A stretch of 64,000 nt of DNA from Mangifera indica (lineage: Eukaryota > Streptophyta > Magnoliopsida > Sapindales > Anacardiaceae). Where the stretch lies: contig NC_058138.1 in assembly GCF_011075055.1 (NCBI RefSeq), positions 2,976,001 through 3,040,000 on the forward strand. Reading direction: 5' to 3'. Shown in pieces: positions 12,080-24,031 of this stretch; position 1 is the stretch's first letter; each line of letters begins with the position of its first letter. The translations under genes and the position numbers were made by a program. The notes under the pieces were generated by a model that saw only the letters and a program-made list of their open reading frames with translations, searched no databases and had not been told where the DNA came from.

Positions 12080-12825
12080 GGCCCAAAGACATATTCTCAC
12101 CCAATGTTTGATGTAAGCCCAACCTCCTCATTTGCTAACTATTCAAAATTCAAATTTCTATTAATGATTGTTAAAAATAATATAAATAATTAACTCTAAA
12201 AGTAAAATCATCATTTAATTAGTAATATATTAAAAATAATAAAACATTATCTATTTCTCCTCCAGATTTAGAAAACTAATAATTTCTTTTAAAATTAAAC
12301 TTTAAAATCTTACATTTTCCCTTATAAGACGTTTCCCTCCCCTTTCCCAGCACCGAAATTGGTGGCTTTGCTCTTTATTCCCTTTTTTGACGCATCTTTG
12401 ACATATTCCCTCCTCAATGAATTGTCTTCGTCCTTAGGCGAAGATCAATCGTATTTGTCCTCAGACAAAGATGAATCGTTTTCCTCCAATGACGAAGACA
12501 AGTCACTAAGGGGAGGAACATGCCAAAGATGCACTAAAAAAGAGGGATGGAAAACGAAGCCGCCAATTCCAACGTCAAGAAAGGGGAAAAAGAAACCTTA
12601 AAAATGAAAATGTAATATTTTAAGTATTAGTTTTCTAAATTTATAGTAAAAATGAATAATATTTTATTATTTTTAATATATAACCAGTTAAATAACTATT
12701 TAACCCATATAATTAACTATTTTTGTTAATTTTAATAATCTATGATAAAAATTTGAATTTTTGATAGTTAATGAGTAAAAGATTAAGCTTGCATCAATCC
12801 TTAAATGGGAAATAGTCATTTGGCC
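12080..12825. mobile_element. Long-TIR element with 9-bp target duplication (MULE-like), copy 1
   Basis: The direct repeat TTTACAATA flanks the element at 12071-12079 and 12826-12834. The left end GGCCCAAAGACATATTCTCA and the reversed right end GGCCAAATGACTATTTCCCA are inverted repeats, and similarity extends about 90 bases inward (TTAACTATCAAAAATTCAAA against CTAACTATTCAAAATTCAAA). A 9-bp duplication and long TIRs indicate a Mutator-like element. The middle (about 12340-12600) is distinctly less AT-rich and carries an 80-codon open frame, as in elements that have captured host sequence. Confidence 0.75.
12359..12601 (+). other. Open frame inside the MULE-like element
   Basis: An 80-codon frame with a Ser/Asp/Glu-rich section containing phrases such as SSLGEDQSYLSSDKDE and SSNDEDKSLRGG, then a basic tail ending GKKKP. 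It lies wholly within the element's less AT-rich core. It matches no family I recognise and may be captured or chance coding sequence, so expression is doubtful. Confidence 0.3.
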
Positions 12826-12834
12826 TTTACAATA

Positions 12835-13601
12835 ATAAGATAGAAAATAATACAAATAAATTGAAGAAATTTATATAATCTCATATAATAATATCTTATT
12901 AAGTAATTAAGAAATCAGGAAAAAAAAAATTCACAATTTTTATTATTATTTAAACACAATTGCTCTTATCAATTGATAAAGCGTGCGTTCACTATAAATT
13001 ATTTCATTCATATTTTATATGTAAGATTATATTTAATGATTAATTATATAAAATTATTTTAAATATTATTTTTAATACTTATTTAAATAATTCACTGATT
13101 TGACTGTCATTCAATTAGGTGACTGTCCATTGAACCAGATCAATCCCTTCAACAAGTTAACATCTGACTCAAATTAGACAACATTGATTCAAATAACTCT
13201 TATCCTAATTTTTGTTCTCATTTGGGATGTATAGCATCACTCTACATCCGTCAAGAATGACCATATAATTTTCCAAGATAACGACACAAAAAAGGTTTCT
13301 TCTATTCTCTATTAAATAACTTTCTAAAAAATATGTTCATAATTTGTAAAAATTACGAGTCTGAAATCTAAAATTTAATGCCTCAAAGCCAGAGGAAATC
13401 AAACGTAACCCCCAGAAATAAAAAGAAATGAAAATGAATATAAGAAGATAGATCAAAACGAGCAACAAGGAATTGAAGAACACCCAGTAACCATTTTGAA
13501 AACCATGACACCAAAACTAGTTGCTAACTATACATAGTGGAACACCCGTTTCAGAATTTGAGTGATTTGGAAAATTAAGATTGAAAGTTTAAGCATCGAA
13601 A
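12835..13601. other. Intergenic and NSF 3' flank
   Basis: AT-rich DNA downstream of the minus-strand NSF gene. It should include the NSF 3' UTR just below 13602. No gene or clear repeat seen. Confidence 0.45.
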
Positions 13602-16600
13602 CTAGTATCGTACCATATCCTGATGGCAATCGTAGAAGTGTGAGATGTTAATTTTTTCTTTGCCGGAGTAGATTGCCTCTGCTGATCCACCTTGCTCTCC
13701 TTGAGCCGCCATCTCAATCAACATATACAGTTTCTTGATAGGTATCTAAGAAGAAAAACCCAAAAAAACAAAAATTAGTTCTTGTATCTCTAGTTACCAG
13801 CAAGAATAATATAATGCCAAGAAGTAACTAAGTTTATACAAAAAAAAAAAAAAGGTTTGGAATTGTTGATGCAGTTTCTACAGTATCTTGGGACCAATGA
13901 TTTAATTGGACCGATCCAATTAGGAAACGAAGGCAAGCCATTTGGATTAGGGTGAATTGTGATTGAACTGTTGGAACCATTCAGTTTATGATTTGACTGA
14001 CGACTTAGCCCCAGTGGTCAAACCCAAATGCTGCCGTCAGAGATGAACCACCAGACCAAAATATGTTTGGTTTTTTTATTTATTAAAGCTATTTTTTGTA
14101 TTTTATAAAGAAAATCTAAAATTTTGCTATTATTGAGACTTAAATCCTGCATATGACATAAGGCCTAGTTTATTTTTATGTAAATGTAATTCCGACTTTA
14201 TATTTAACAATTAATCATGCAAAATTATTTTGAATATTTATTTAAACATGTCACTAGTCTGATCACCGAACAAACTGAACCAGCCTCTTCACCGGGTCAA
14301 TGTCTACTCAGACTATGAAAACATCGCTTGATATACCAAGCTAACTTTAGAAACCAAGGTACAATTCCAGGAAAAAATTGATTAATTCCCGGGCAAAGTC
14401 AATGAGGCCACATATTGAAAGACCAAGAACTATACATCCCCTTCCCCACCATTTTCTTTACCAAAAACAAGAATGGTATGCATAGACTCAGAGTTCACTG
14501 ATTTAGGAAGTCGTTGGTTAATTGCAAGCTCAGTTAGTGAAAAAACTGTTTTAAGACCTCAATGACACAGAAAATAGCTGTAAAAGGCAAGCCAGGAGAT
14601 AAATATATAAAAACTCACATCATTCAGGGCTTCTGCAGCTGCATCAATATCTTCTTCAGCAAAAACGTTGAGTTGTTTTAACACCTGGAGAGAACGAGAG
14701 CAGATTAATTGCAAATTCAATGACAGACTCAAAATAATTTTCTTTCTAAGATCATAATGGCTGCTCTATGAATCAAGATATCCTCTCAGAATTCATACAA
14801 ACTTGTTGACAACAAAAAGCACTTGGAAAAGAAAATCTCTTTCGCTAGCCAAATGGGTATCATTGCCCTTACTGATAAACAAATTAAACAGACTTATAAT
14901 CGATAAAAGATGAAATGACTAAAAGAATACTATCCATGCAAGGCCTTCTCTGATAAAAGATGCACAAAAAATACAAGATTTCCATATGTTCTTTTTCTAA
15001 GAAAAAAAATACCAGATCTCCTAAATCTAGGCAGGCCATCAGTGACTGTGAATACTCACAGTAAAAAATGTGCCAAAACTCAGACTTGTGTCAACGGTTC
15101 CTTTTATAAATTTTCAACTATGCATGACTTTTCAGCTAGTATAAATTTCACCATGTCAGAAACGACTGCACTAAGTTTGAATTTCACAGCTTGCATACGT
15201 AGTCATTACAAACATGCAGTGGTTGACAAAACATAGAAGTTCCTTTCGAGGAACACATTCCAAATTTTAGAGTTTACCATAGCAAAAGCACATAACAAAC
15301 CCAGTTTGCTAGTGAAAGAATAAGATTCATAATATATATCATAGCATTCATAAGCCAGGCCTCAACCGTATCGACAACAGTATGAAAAGTGACAGCTGGA
15401 TGGGCCTAAATTAAGGCCAGAGGCTGACTCTTAGTGAAAGGATTACACATTAAGCAACTTAAATAAGTTACAGAAACCAATATACCAAATACTAAGAAAG
15501 TGCTTTGTGATTTTCCATGTTAAAAAATTACTAGCATCAATGGAGTAAGGGATTCAGACTGGCAAAGGAAACGAACTAAGAGACCATGATAAAAAGATTA
15601 CCCAAAAGAAGATAAGTAACAACAGCAATTATTACCTTCTTTGCATCAGCTGTTCGCAAAGTAGGAACATTGTAAGTGACAGAGAAGGCATCACAAAGGC
15701 CAACTGAATCTAAGAAGCTGAATTCACTTGTTGTCCCTATCACCAATAGTTTTTTACCCTGAAAACAAAGTTCATACATAATTTAGCTTGGCTTAAATGA
15801 TAATACAACATGTATGCAAAAAAGACGAAGACTGAATAGAAACCTTTGGGGGAAGCCGTTTGAGGAGGACCAACATCGTTTGAGAAATTATATTTGAAAA
15901 ACGAGGTCCGATTGCAACATACTCTAGTAACCTGCAAATAATAAAACACAGGGTATATTTATATGTAAGTATAAAATAAGGGAAAATGCCCAAAGATGAC
16001 ATAACTCAAGATAGCAGGTCATACCTTTCAATGTCATCAAGGATAATTATACTCAAGGGTGACTTGTATGCATCCTCAAAAACCTTTCAGAAAATAAAAA
16101 ATTTTATGAAACTTTTCCTTTTCTCTAATATAGCAATATGCCAGCAAAAAATGAAAATCAATCTAGCACAGTAATCACCATCTCTTTGAGTGTAGCACAA
16201 AATTAACCAAGATAAAAGTAGAAATTATAAAACAAACAAGGAACTTTTCCCTGTTTAAAAAATTGTAATAAAGACAGGCCAAAAAATATTGGCATTCACA
16301 AACCTTGACAATTTGTGCACATTTGGTGCTTTCATGAAGACCAATCATTGATTCAGCTGAGATCTACCCAGTTTGAGGGACAAAAACAAAAAAAAAAAAG
16401 AAACTAGAATTAGACTGGAAATTCCAGAAGGAAAAGGATCTCATATACGCATATAGAAAGGGAGCTTACTATCTTCACATATGGAAAATCGCTATCAATG
16501 CCAACAGTAGCCGCCAGAGCAGTTTTACCACTGTCCATGTAAATTATCATTCAGTATAAGTCGGCTGCAATAAACAAAAGCAACTTAAAATTTGGCCATG

Positions 16601-19600
16601 CATACCTGCCACTAGGGCCTTCTAAAAGACAAGTGACAAGAGGACTTCCCTTGCTCACTTTAACTTGTTCCACTAGTAGCATAGCCCTCTGATAGATGTG
16701 CTTATTGCGATCACCACAGTCCACCATGCCATTAAGTCTAGTATCATGTTACATAGAACAACAATTAACAAGATAGATAGTTAACAGGCCAGTTATTCTG
16801 CTGAAATCTCAAACAGAAGAAACTAGATTTAATTTAAAGAGCTATCAAAAAAAATTTGGAAATTCTGCAAGCCAACTTATATTAATCAATCTAATCATTG
16901 CAGACAACTCAACAATTAAGCTGGTTGAAGTGGAATTAGAACTTAATAAATTATTAAAGGTAGCTAAGGTAGTCATGAGAGCTAACTTTTATAACATTTA
17001 AAACAATATATAGTTGATTTTGTAAAGCAGTTATAAAGAACAGTTAACAATGCATTCATAAAATTTCACATTGAAATTTAACAATTATAGACATCCTTCA
17101 TTTCAACTCTTGAAAAAATTTTGTTGATTGATCTTTAGAAAGAAAAGGAGAATATTTTCTCTCTGCTTGTAGCTAAAAGCATTACCTACACCGCTCAAGG
17201 TCATCAGTGGAGGCCCCAAATGCAGGGACAATTTCGTGAAGTGCATTAAGAAAGTCATCCATGGTAACTTTGATACTCTCTTCGTCCACTGGCTTGGTAA
17301 GGTCATCCATACTAATTTGTCTATTCAAAGCATAAGATACAGCGCTTTTCACAACACCCTCAAGCTCTGCACCACTGTAGTTTTTTGTACGAGCAGCTGT
17401 ACACACAAAAATGATCACAAACATGAATATGTAAAACCATACACAGCCTTCTTTTTTTTTAATCTTTTGCTTTTTAAATGGGAAAAGAATACGACTAATT
17501 CACATACCAAGTTCTTGAAGGTTCACATCAGGAGAAAGAAATGAATTCTCTTTCATCTTGTTAGTATGAATCTGAAGAATCTGCAGGCGGCCATTTTCAT
17601 CTGGAAGGCTAATCTCAATTTGAACCTCCAACCGACCAGGCCTGTAAATTTCAGGAAAAAGAAAAGGGGATTTCAAAGATGTATACTTAAGGAATTTTTA
17701 GTGGATAACTGTTACAAACACAAATGCATTTTTTTCCAATTTCTTCAACTAAATCAAACATTGCATACTTGAATCCTATTTATTTCATGCGTTTCCAAAG
17801 AGAAATTACAAATCTTTCTCAAAATCACTACCATTGTCACTGTGGCTCTTAAGTTAAAACTATAGCAATTATGGTCAACAGACATTAACTTTTACTTCTA
17901 ATTGCTAGCTGTCACACATGATTACCATAATATGAGGTAATCTAAAGAGGTAAGAGCCAGTAAAATGCCACAAGAGGCAGAGGAGAGAGCAACCTCAAAA
18001 GTGCTTCATCCAGCATATCCTTTCTATTGGTCATTCCAATAAGCAAAACATTATTAAGAGACTCCACACCATCAATCTGAAAAGCAAGTACTCTGTTAGT
18101 CATAAAAAACTTAGCCTTTGCAATGAGAGGGAAACACCACAAATGCAAAAGGTGAGCAGCCAACAAAGATTTTTAAATGAATTTTGGAAGATTCAGAAAT
18201 TATTTAAGCATAGGCAATTACCTTGGTAAGTAGCTGATTGACGATGCTATCATGAACTCCTGTACCATCTCTAGTAGATCCTCTTGACTGAAAAAGAAAA
18301 AATAAAAGCATGCATTATGTTAATTCTATATTTAAAAAGCTTCTCATATATATACAAATAATATAAAAGCCAACATTAATGTATAAGCTAAAGGTTTTAT
18401 ACCAGCAATAAGTAGAAATGTAGCTAAAACCATATAGTTAACTCTTCAAAGGTCATCACGAAGAAAGATTAAACTAGAGAATATGTTTCTCAAGAAAAAA
18501 AAAAAATACATGCCAATTCATGAAAAAAAACCAGGAACACAATATTCCAGTGGTGATAGAAAAAAAAATTAAGTTGGTCTGTGATAAATATTGGTAAATT
18601 AAAAAGGATCCCATTTTTAGCCGAGACTGCAATTATATTTTTATTGAAAAGTGATATTAAAAATTAGTAACAAGTAGATAAAATAATAATTACAATCCAT
18701 ACAAACAAATTTAGCTTCATAAAAATCACCAAATTACATTTTTATGTACAGATAAAATTCCTAACAAAGTTAAATATTGCAAATAACAACAAAGTAAGAA
18801 AAGAAAAGATAAATTTGGTCAGGTTAGAAGGATTCCACTGTTACACGCACTAGTAACACAATCCAAGTGACATAAGCACCCTAATTAATTCTTGAACTAT
18901 ATATTAGGGAACAAAGAATTGCAATGTGCAAGAATAGTAAAAACAAAACAATTGCAGCCAAAATAACAATAATAATAATTATGGTAGATCCTAAGTTTAA
19001 CAGATCTGTGATTGCTTTTATTATCAACAATAATTACTTCTTGAGTATAAAAAACATCCAACAACAAATACTAAATTCAATTGATACCCAGAACAAGTAC
19101 AAAGATAAGAAAAGATGGTTTGTTAAATCCCAAAGAAAGCAAAACTTAAATGCAATTAATCATCAACTAAAAGAAAAAACCTTTAAGCAGCATCTTTGCT
19201 AGAGCTTATAGGAAGACACAGATACTAACTTCCAATCTAATGGACAAGAAAGATAGGTAAAAGTTGCAAATCTCTTACCTTACAAATAGCATCAATTTCA
19301 TCAAATATTATGACATGCAAATCACTTTGGTCCCCTGAAAAATAAAATGGGAACAATATTAATATCATTTAGAAAGACAAGTCTAGAAGCATGTAAAATT
19401 CCCTTACCGCGAGACCTTTGATCATTCTCAGCATCAGCAAAAAGATCCCTAATATTCTTTTCAGTTTCACCAACAAATTTGCTTAGGACTTCAGGACCAT
19501 TGACAATCTAGTGCATCCGCCGAAAACATGGGAAAGAAAAACAGTCCATCAATAGCAAGAAAAGAATAATCGATACCTAGCCATAACATGAGTAAATAGA

Positions 19601-22600
19601 ATTTTATTTCGGATGTCATACAATCAGTCAACTCCATAAAATCACATATCTTTCATTACAAATGTGCACTTAGGATCTATAGAGAAAGTTTCTCATTAAC
19701 CTGCTAGTAATCCTAACAAAATAACAATGATAGAACTCAAAGCTTTCACTTATCAGCTAGAATGCAGACAAGAATGAAAACTATTGCCATCAATAACACC
19801 AGCTAAGGTGTATAAATCATATAATCAATCACTATCTATTACTTTAATAAATAAAAAAAGAGTCTGTCTGTGTCCAAACCTTTGGCTCCCTTCCATTCAA
19901 CATTTTTCCAATTTGACGAGCCATAAGAGTTTTCCCAGTACCAGGAGGTCCATAAAGCAGCATACCCTTTACATGCTTAATACCCAATCTGGGACATTGA
20001 AAGCTTTTAAATTAGGAACACAAATACATTGATGAACCATGTTCAATAGTTGAAGAATTAAATCTATTACTTGCTAGTCACATGAGGAGGAAAAACACGA
20101 GAGGCAAATGCTCTTCGAAAGATATCAGCAAATTCTGCACTTAGGCCACCTATACCCAGTGACTGTAGATTAAACTCCTTCTGCCTGAAAATGTTGCTAC
20201 TGGCAGCTTCTCGCTGGTTGACAATCTGCATGGTACAACACAAGTAACGAACAAATCAAGCTACACCAAATTGATCAAATCATAACTTAAATGATCAAAC
20301 ATTTACATCAACTAAAATTATGAAAAATACTAACAGACTACCTTTATTCCACTTGCATTAGATGCTTCAAAGACAATGTAAGTGTCATTGGAAATCATCC
20401 CTCTTTCAACAGCATTAGATTTTTCTTGACCCTCTACAACTGCTTGATTAACTGTAAATATGTAATTATTTCCATGATATTCGAATATAACTTTCTGCCC
20501 CGCCGTCATAACCTGCAAAGAATTCCTTAAAATTATCTAAAAGACTATATCATACAATAGTGTGTCTAGGAGTGCTTTTACCATAGCTGAAAGTGCTTTC
20601 AAGAAATCAAATGCAGTGGCTTTATCCAGCAACATCCCAAAAAATGCTGGAAGTAATTTTTTGGGAAAGCACTTAAACAGGTGTCTTTCCAAAAGACAGT
20701 ATTTGAAAGAAAAGCACTTTGATATTCAGAAATGAAACACTGGTAAATGTCGCATATAAAATTTCACTGCTCAAAATTACTTTCAACAAAAACACTCACA
20801 ACAGCAACCTAAATGACTATAGAATAAAAATTTTACCTGGTTACCAAATCTCTTTCTGAGTTGATTAGCCAAAAGAACAGCATCAACCTAATAATAAAAA
20901 AAATATATTTCAATTGAAAAAAAAAAAGCAAAGAAATGGCAAATAAAATAAAAGAGAGGATTGGTGTGCATACGTTTTCACTTTTAGTACCCTTTTTAAC
21001 AAATTCCAACTCAAGTGATAGCAAAGCAAGAGTAAAATCATCCGGTGGGATAAATCTATAACCAAAATGCCCAAGAAAGAAAACTCCTATAAAGTTAGAA
21101 ACTGATAAATATAATAAAATAAAATAAATAATTAAAATAAATAAATAAATAAATAACCTGTTTAGAGATACAGAGTCACCACTGGAAACTCTAGCTTGTC
21201 GACGTTGGATTGAGTTCAAGCCAATTTGGCCATTGTTTATGGCCAGATGAGAAGTTATCCCCAGTTAAGATAACAAAGAGAAATATAAACACCCATATGA
21301 AATATTAAAATATTGGTGTCATGCTAGTAGCATGCAACCTTAATCATCCATTTAAAAACACTTGAATGATAACACCCCCGGGCATATGCAATATATTTTG
21401 TGTTACTAACATGAATAATGTTGGTGCTATTACTATTCATATAATAATTCTGTTATTAATATGAAATCAACCATAATTCGTAACTGCCATTTTTGACACA
21501 ATGTCATGTAAGTAATATCTTCTGAGAAAGCAGTAATATAATACTAGTCATACAAAATTTTTTAACATACAAAACACTTGATTAGTATATATCACCATTA
21601 TTGTGTTGTTATCAGCCCGCTAATCTGATCATGTCAATGTCATAACCCTCCCCAAGCGTATGATATTCATTTCGTAACAAAAAAAACCATTCTCACACAA
21701 TCTAACAACATTAAAGGGTTGCAATATCCTTCTTATAAGAAACATTGGCATATCAAATCAGCAACATTCGACATCAACTGGCAACAAATTCACATGTCAT
21801 GAGGCTGTTCTTACTCCCAGCAACCTCAATGAAATTTTAACCAACCCAACATATCAACGGCATTATGGTAACATAGTGTAACATCCTAGGTCCAATAACC
21901 CGACCCACTGTCAAGATATTGTCCACTTTGGACACACAGTCCATCATGGGTTTGCTAATGGACTTTGCAGCCCAAAACGCGTCTTGACAGTTAAGGAGCT
22001 CACAAGCTATTTAACCACTCAAATTCTCCTACCACTAACCAGTGTGAGATACATAGACAGACCTAGCATCTCTCCCGTGCTTTGTCGATGTGGGATTCGC
22101 CTAAGGGTATTACATACACCCCCCCTTACGGGACTCAGCGTCCTCGCTGAGGTTTGTCCCACCATCGTTCAAGAGAACATGCGGAGCTGCTCTGATATAA
22201 TTTGTAACATCCCAGATCCAATAACCCGGCCCACTGTCAAGATATTGTCTACTTTAGACACACAGTTCATCATGGGTTTAACAACCCAAAATATGTCTTA
22301 ACAGTTAAGGAGCTCACAGGGTATTTAACCACTCAAATTCTCTCACCACTAACCAATGTGGGATACATAGACAGGCCCAGCATCTCTCCCGTGCTTTGTC
22401 GATATGGGATTCGCGTAAGGGTATCACACACAGCAATTTCCATGGCAAAAGAACAAACATTTTGTTACAATTCAATTAAACTACAACTATGCACAACAGT
22501 AAGACAACACTGCCAGTCTGGTAACATTACAATGCTAGCAATTTCCTACCGAAAAAACATAAACAAAAAGCTCAAGCGATGTTACTGGGGGCATCAAATT

Positions 22601-22977
22601 ACCGGGGCGGGCTGATCCATTACTGCTAGGCACACAAATTGAAATTTCCAGAGAAAGAAAAAGCATAACAAAACAAAGCAACATAATGTACCAACAAAAG
22701 CCCTCCAGATTCTAGTAACGTTAACGTATAGACTACGCAGGTTTAACAAAGCAAAGCAAACAGAAAGAATTAGAGAATTTCAAAAAGGATATGCAAGAGA
22801 GACAACGAAGCTGTCACCGGCGACGGAGGCAAGGAAGAGATTTGAATTAGGGACACGGAAGCTCTGGAGATCGGAGGCGGAGCAGTAGGCGAAGTTGGTG
22901 AGGACGAGATCTGAGGCCGGCGTGTTGACCGCGACCATGGTCATGGTCACAGAGTTTTGCCCATAGCGGCTCGACAT
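13602..22977 (-). CDS. NSF: N-ethylmaleimide-sensitive factor (NSF), vesicle-fusing AAA ATPase
   Basis: A hexameric ATPase that disassembles SNARE complexes after membrane fusion, with alpha-SNAP. I assemble 21 coding exons: 22793-22977, 21158-21253, 20974-21055, 20837-20887, 20342-20512, 20071-20225, 19880-19988, 19408-19507, 19279-19334, 18222-18287, 17994-18076, 17508-17641, 17186-17396, 16606-16737, 16470-16530, 16304-16363, 16025-16083, 15844-15931, 15636-15758, 14619-14684, 13602-13745 (2,232 nt, 743 aa, phases consistent). The order is N domain, D1 with Walker A GPPGTGKT (260-267) and Walker B IIFDEID (325-331), SRH with RPGR (385-388), D2 with Walker A GPSGSGKT (540-547) and ILDD (598-601). 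Length matches plant NSF. The start [10 protein letters not shown] aligns with known plant N termini; an in-frame ATG nine codons upstream is less likely. All introns are GT-AG except intron 1, apparently AT-AC. Confidence 0.97.
21254..22792 (-). other. U12-type AT-AC intron 1 of NSF
   Basis: On the minus strand the intron starts ATATCCTTTTTG, a full match to the U12 AT-AC donor, and ends GGGGATAAC. A branch-site match TTATCTTAAC lies at 21264-21273, with its A about 11 bases before the terminal AC. No AG is available as acceptor: the frame is closed by an in-frame TAA and no AG occurs between it and coding sequence. Joining at AT-AC gives [20 protein letters not shown], which aligns without gap to the same stretch of plant NSF as I know it. 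Confidence 0.88.
21877..22428 (-). mobile_element. TRIM (terminal-repeat retrotransposon in miniature)
   Basis: Two direct repeats, 21877-22114 and 22203-22428, each start TGTAACATCC on the plus strand and end GGTAT(T/C)ACA. They flank an interior of only 88 bases. Reading the minus strand, the sequence next to the first repeat is TTATATCAGAGCAG, matching the primer-binding site complementary to initiator tRNA-Met (TGGTATCAGAGC), and a G-run (AAGGGGGGG) precedes the second repeat as polypurine tract. That is complete TRIM structure with no genes. It lies inside NSF intron 1. A 5-bp target duplication was not visible. Confidence 0.8.
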
Positions 22978-24031
22978 TGTTTCCGATTCTGAATCTCCAA
23001 TCAAGAATTCGAGATGATTTGCAGAGACGATTTGATGGCTGAAAGAAGGGAAAATTTAGTGCCAAAATGATGAGTTTTGAAGTCTTTTACTTCTGCGTTA
23101 AGGCTCTGGGTTTTAAGTGAATATTTTAAAATGTTGTGGGCAGGGTTGTTTTAAATCAAACAAACACTAAACAAGACCTAATCGAGTTTGGGTCAAATCA
23201 ACCTAATCCAGATTGAGCTGGCCATAAAATCACCAGTGAAGGCAGCAGAAAGTAGAGTTAGATTCGAATCGAGTTTTGAGTTCAAGTTATTTGTTAGATT
23301 TTTTATTTAAAATTTTTAATACAAAACGACATCATTTTGATCAATATATATTAAAACAATATCGTTTTGATAACGAAAAATGAACAGAGTCAAATTCGAA
23401 CCGAATTTGAACTGGTTTTAGCCGAGTTAGGTTAAGCTCGAGCTCGAATCGAATCAACTATTTATGAACCAAATTGAACTCAAATTTGACTCAATTCGAA
23501 TCTAATCCTACTAAAAGACATCAAATAAGGAAAAAAGAGTCTTAGAGGCCAATAAAGAATAAGAAACATCAAATAAGTTTTAAAGTTTTTGAAAATTCAG
23601 TATAAAGTTAAGTTTAATTCAAATTTATTATGAGGAAGAAAAAAAAAATTAATAAGTTAGAGTTTTATCTATAAATAAATAAATAAAATTTTAAAAATAA
23701 AAAAGTGGAAGGTGGAGAGATACTTTTGGGTTAGACATGGTCCTTTGGCCTTTCTTTTAATGGCAAACAAATCAAAATCGCCTTAATCTTTCACGATATT
23801 TTAGTAAACTAAAAGATTTAAAAATATACAAGAACGCCCCTGTTAATTGGTCAACGGTTAAGTAACGGTTCGTCAAACTCAAACAAATAACGGTTCCTTC
23901 GTGAGAGCTTGAAGTAATCTTTATTTCTAAAAAGACCCTGAAATTTTATTTAATTACGAAATCCCTTTCATTCCATAAAGTAGTAGTAGTTAGTTAAAAC
24001 CAAAACGCAAAGCTTAAACCCTATTCCGCTA
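22978..24031. promoter_or_regulatory. Divergent intergenic region, NSF / Oxa1-like gene
   Basis: Carries the 5' flanks of two head-to-head genes, so both promoters must lie here. A diverged CTCGAGCTCG / AAACGACATCATTTT repeat occupies about 23250-23512 (GTTAGATTCGAATCGAG at the left, TTCGAATCTAATCC at the right), leaving a few hundred bases of unique DNA on each side. Confidence 0.6.

Noticed and set aside
23250..23512. Possible target duplication around the repeat between NSF and the Oxa1-like gene
   Set aside because: The ends resemble the GGTTGGATTCGAG family, but the flanks do not match each other.
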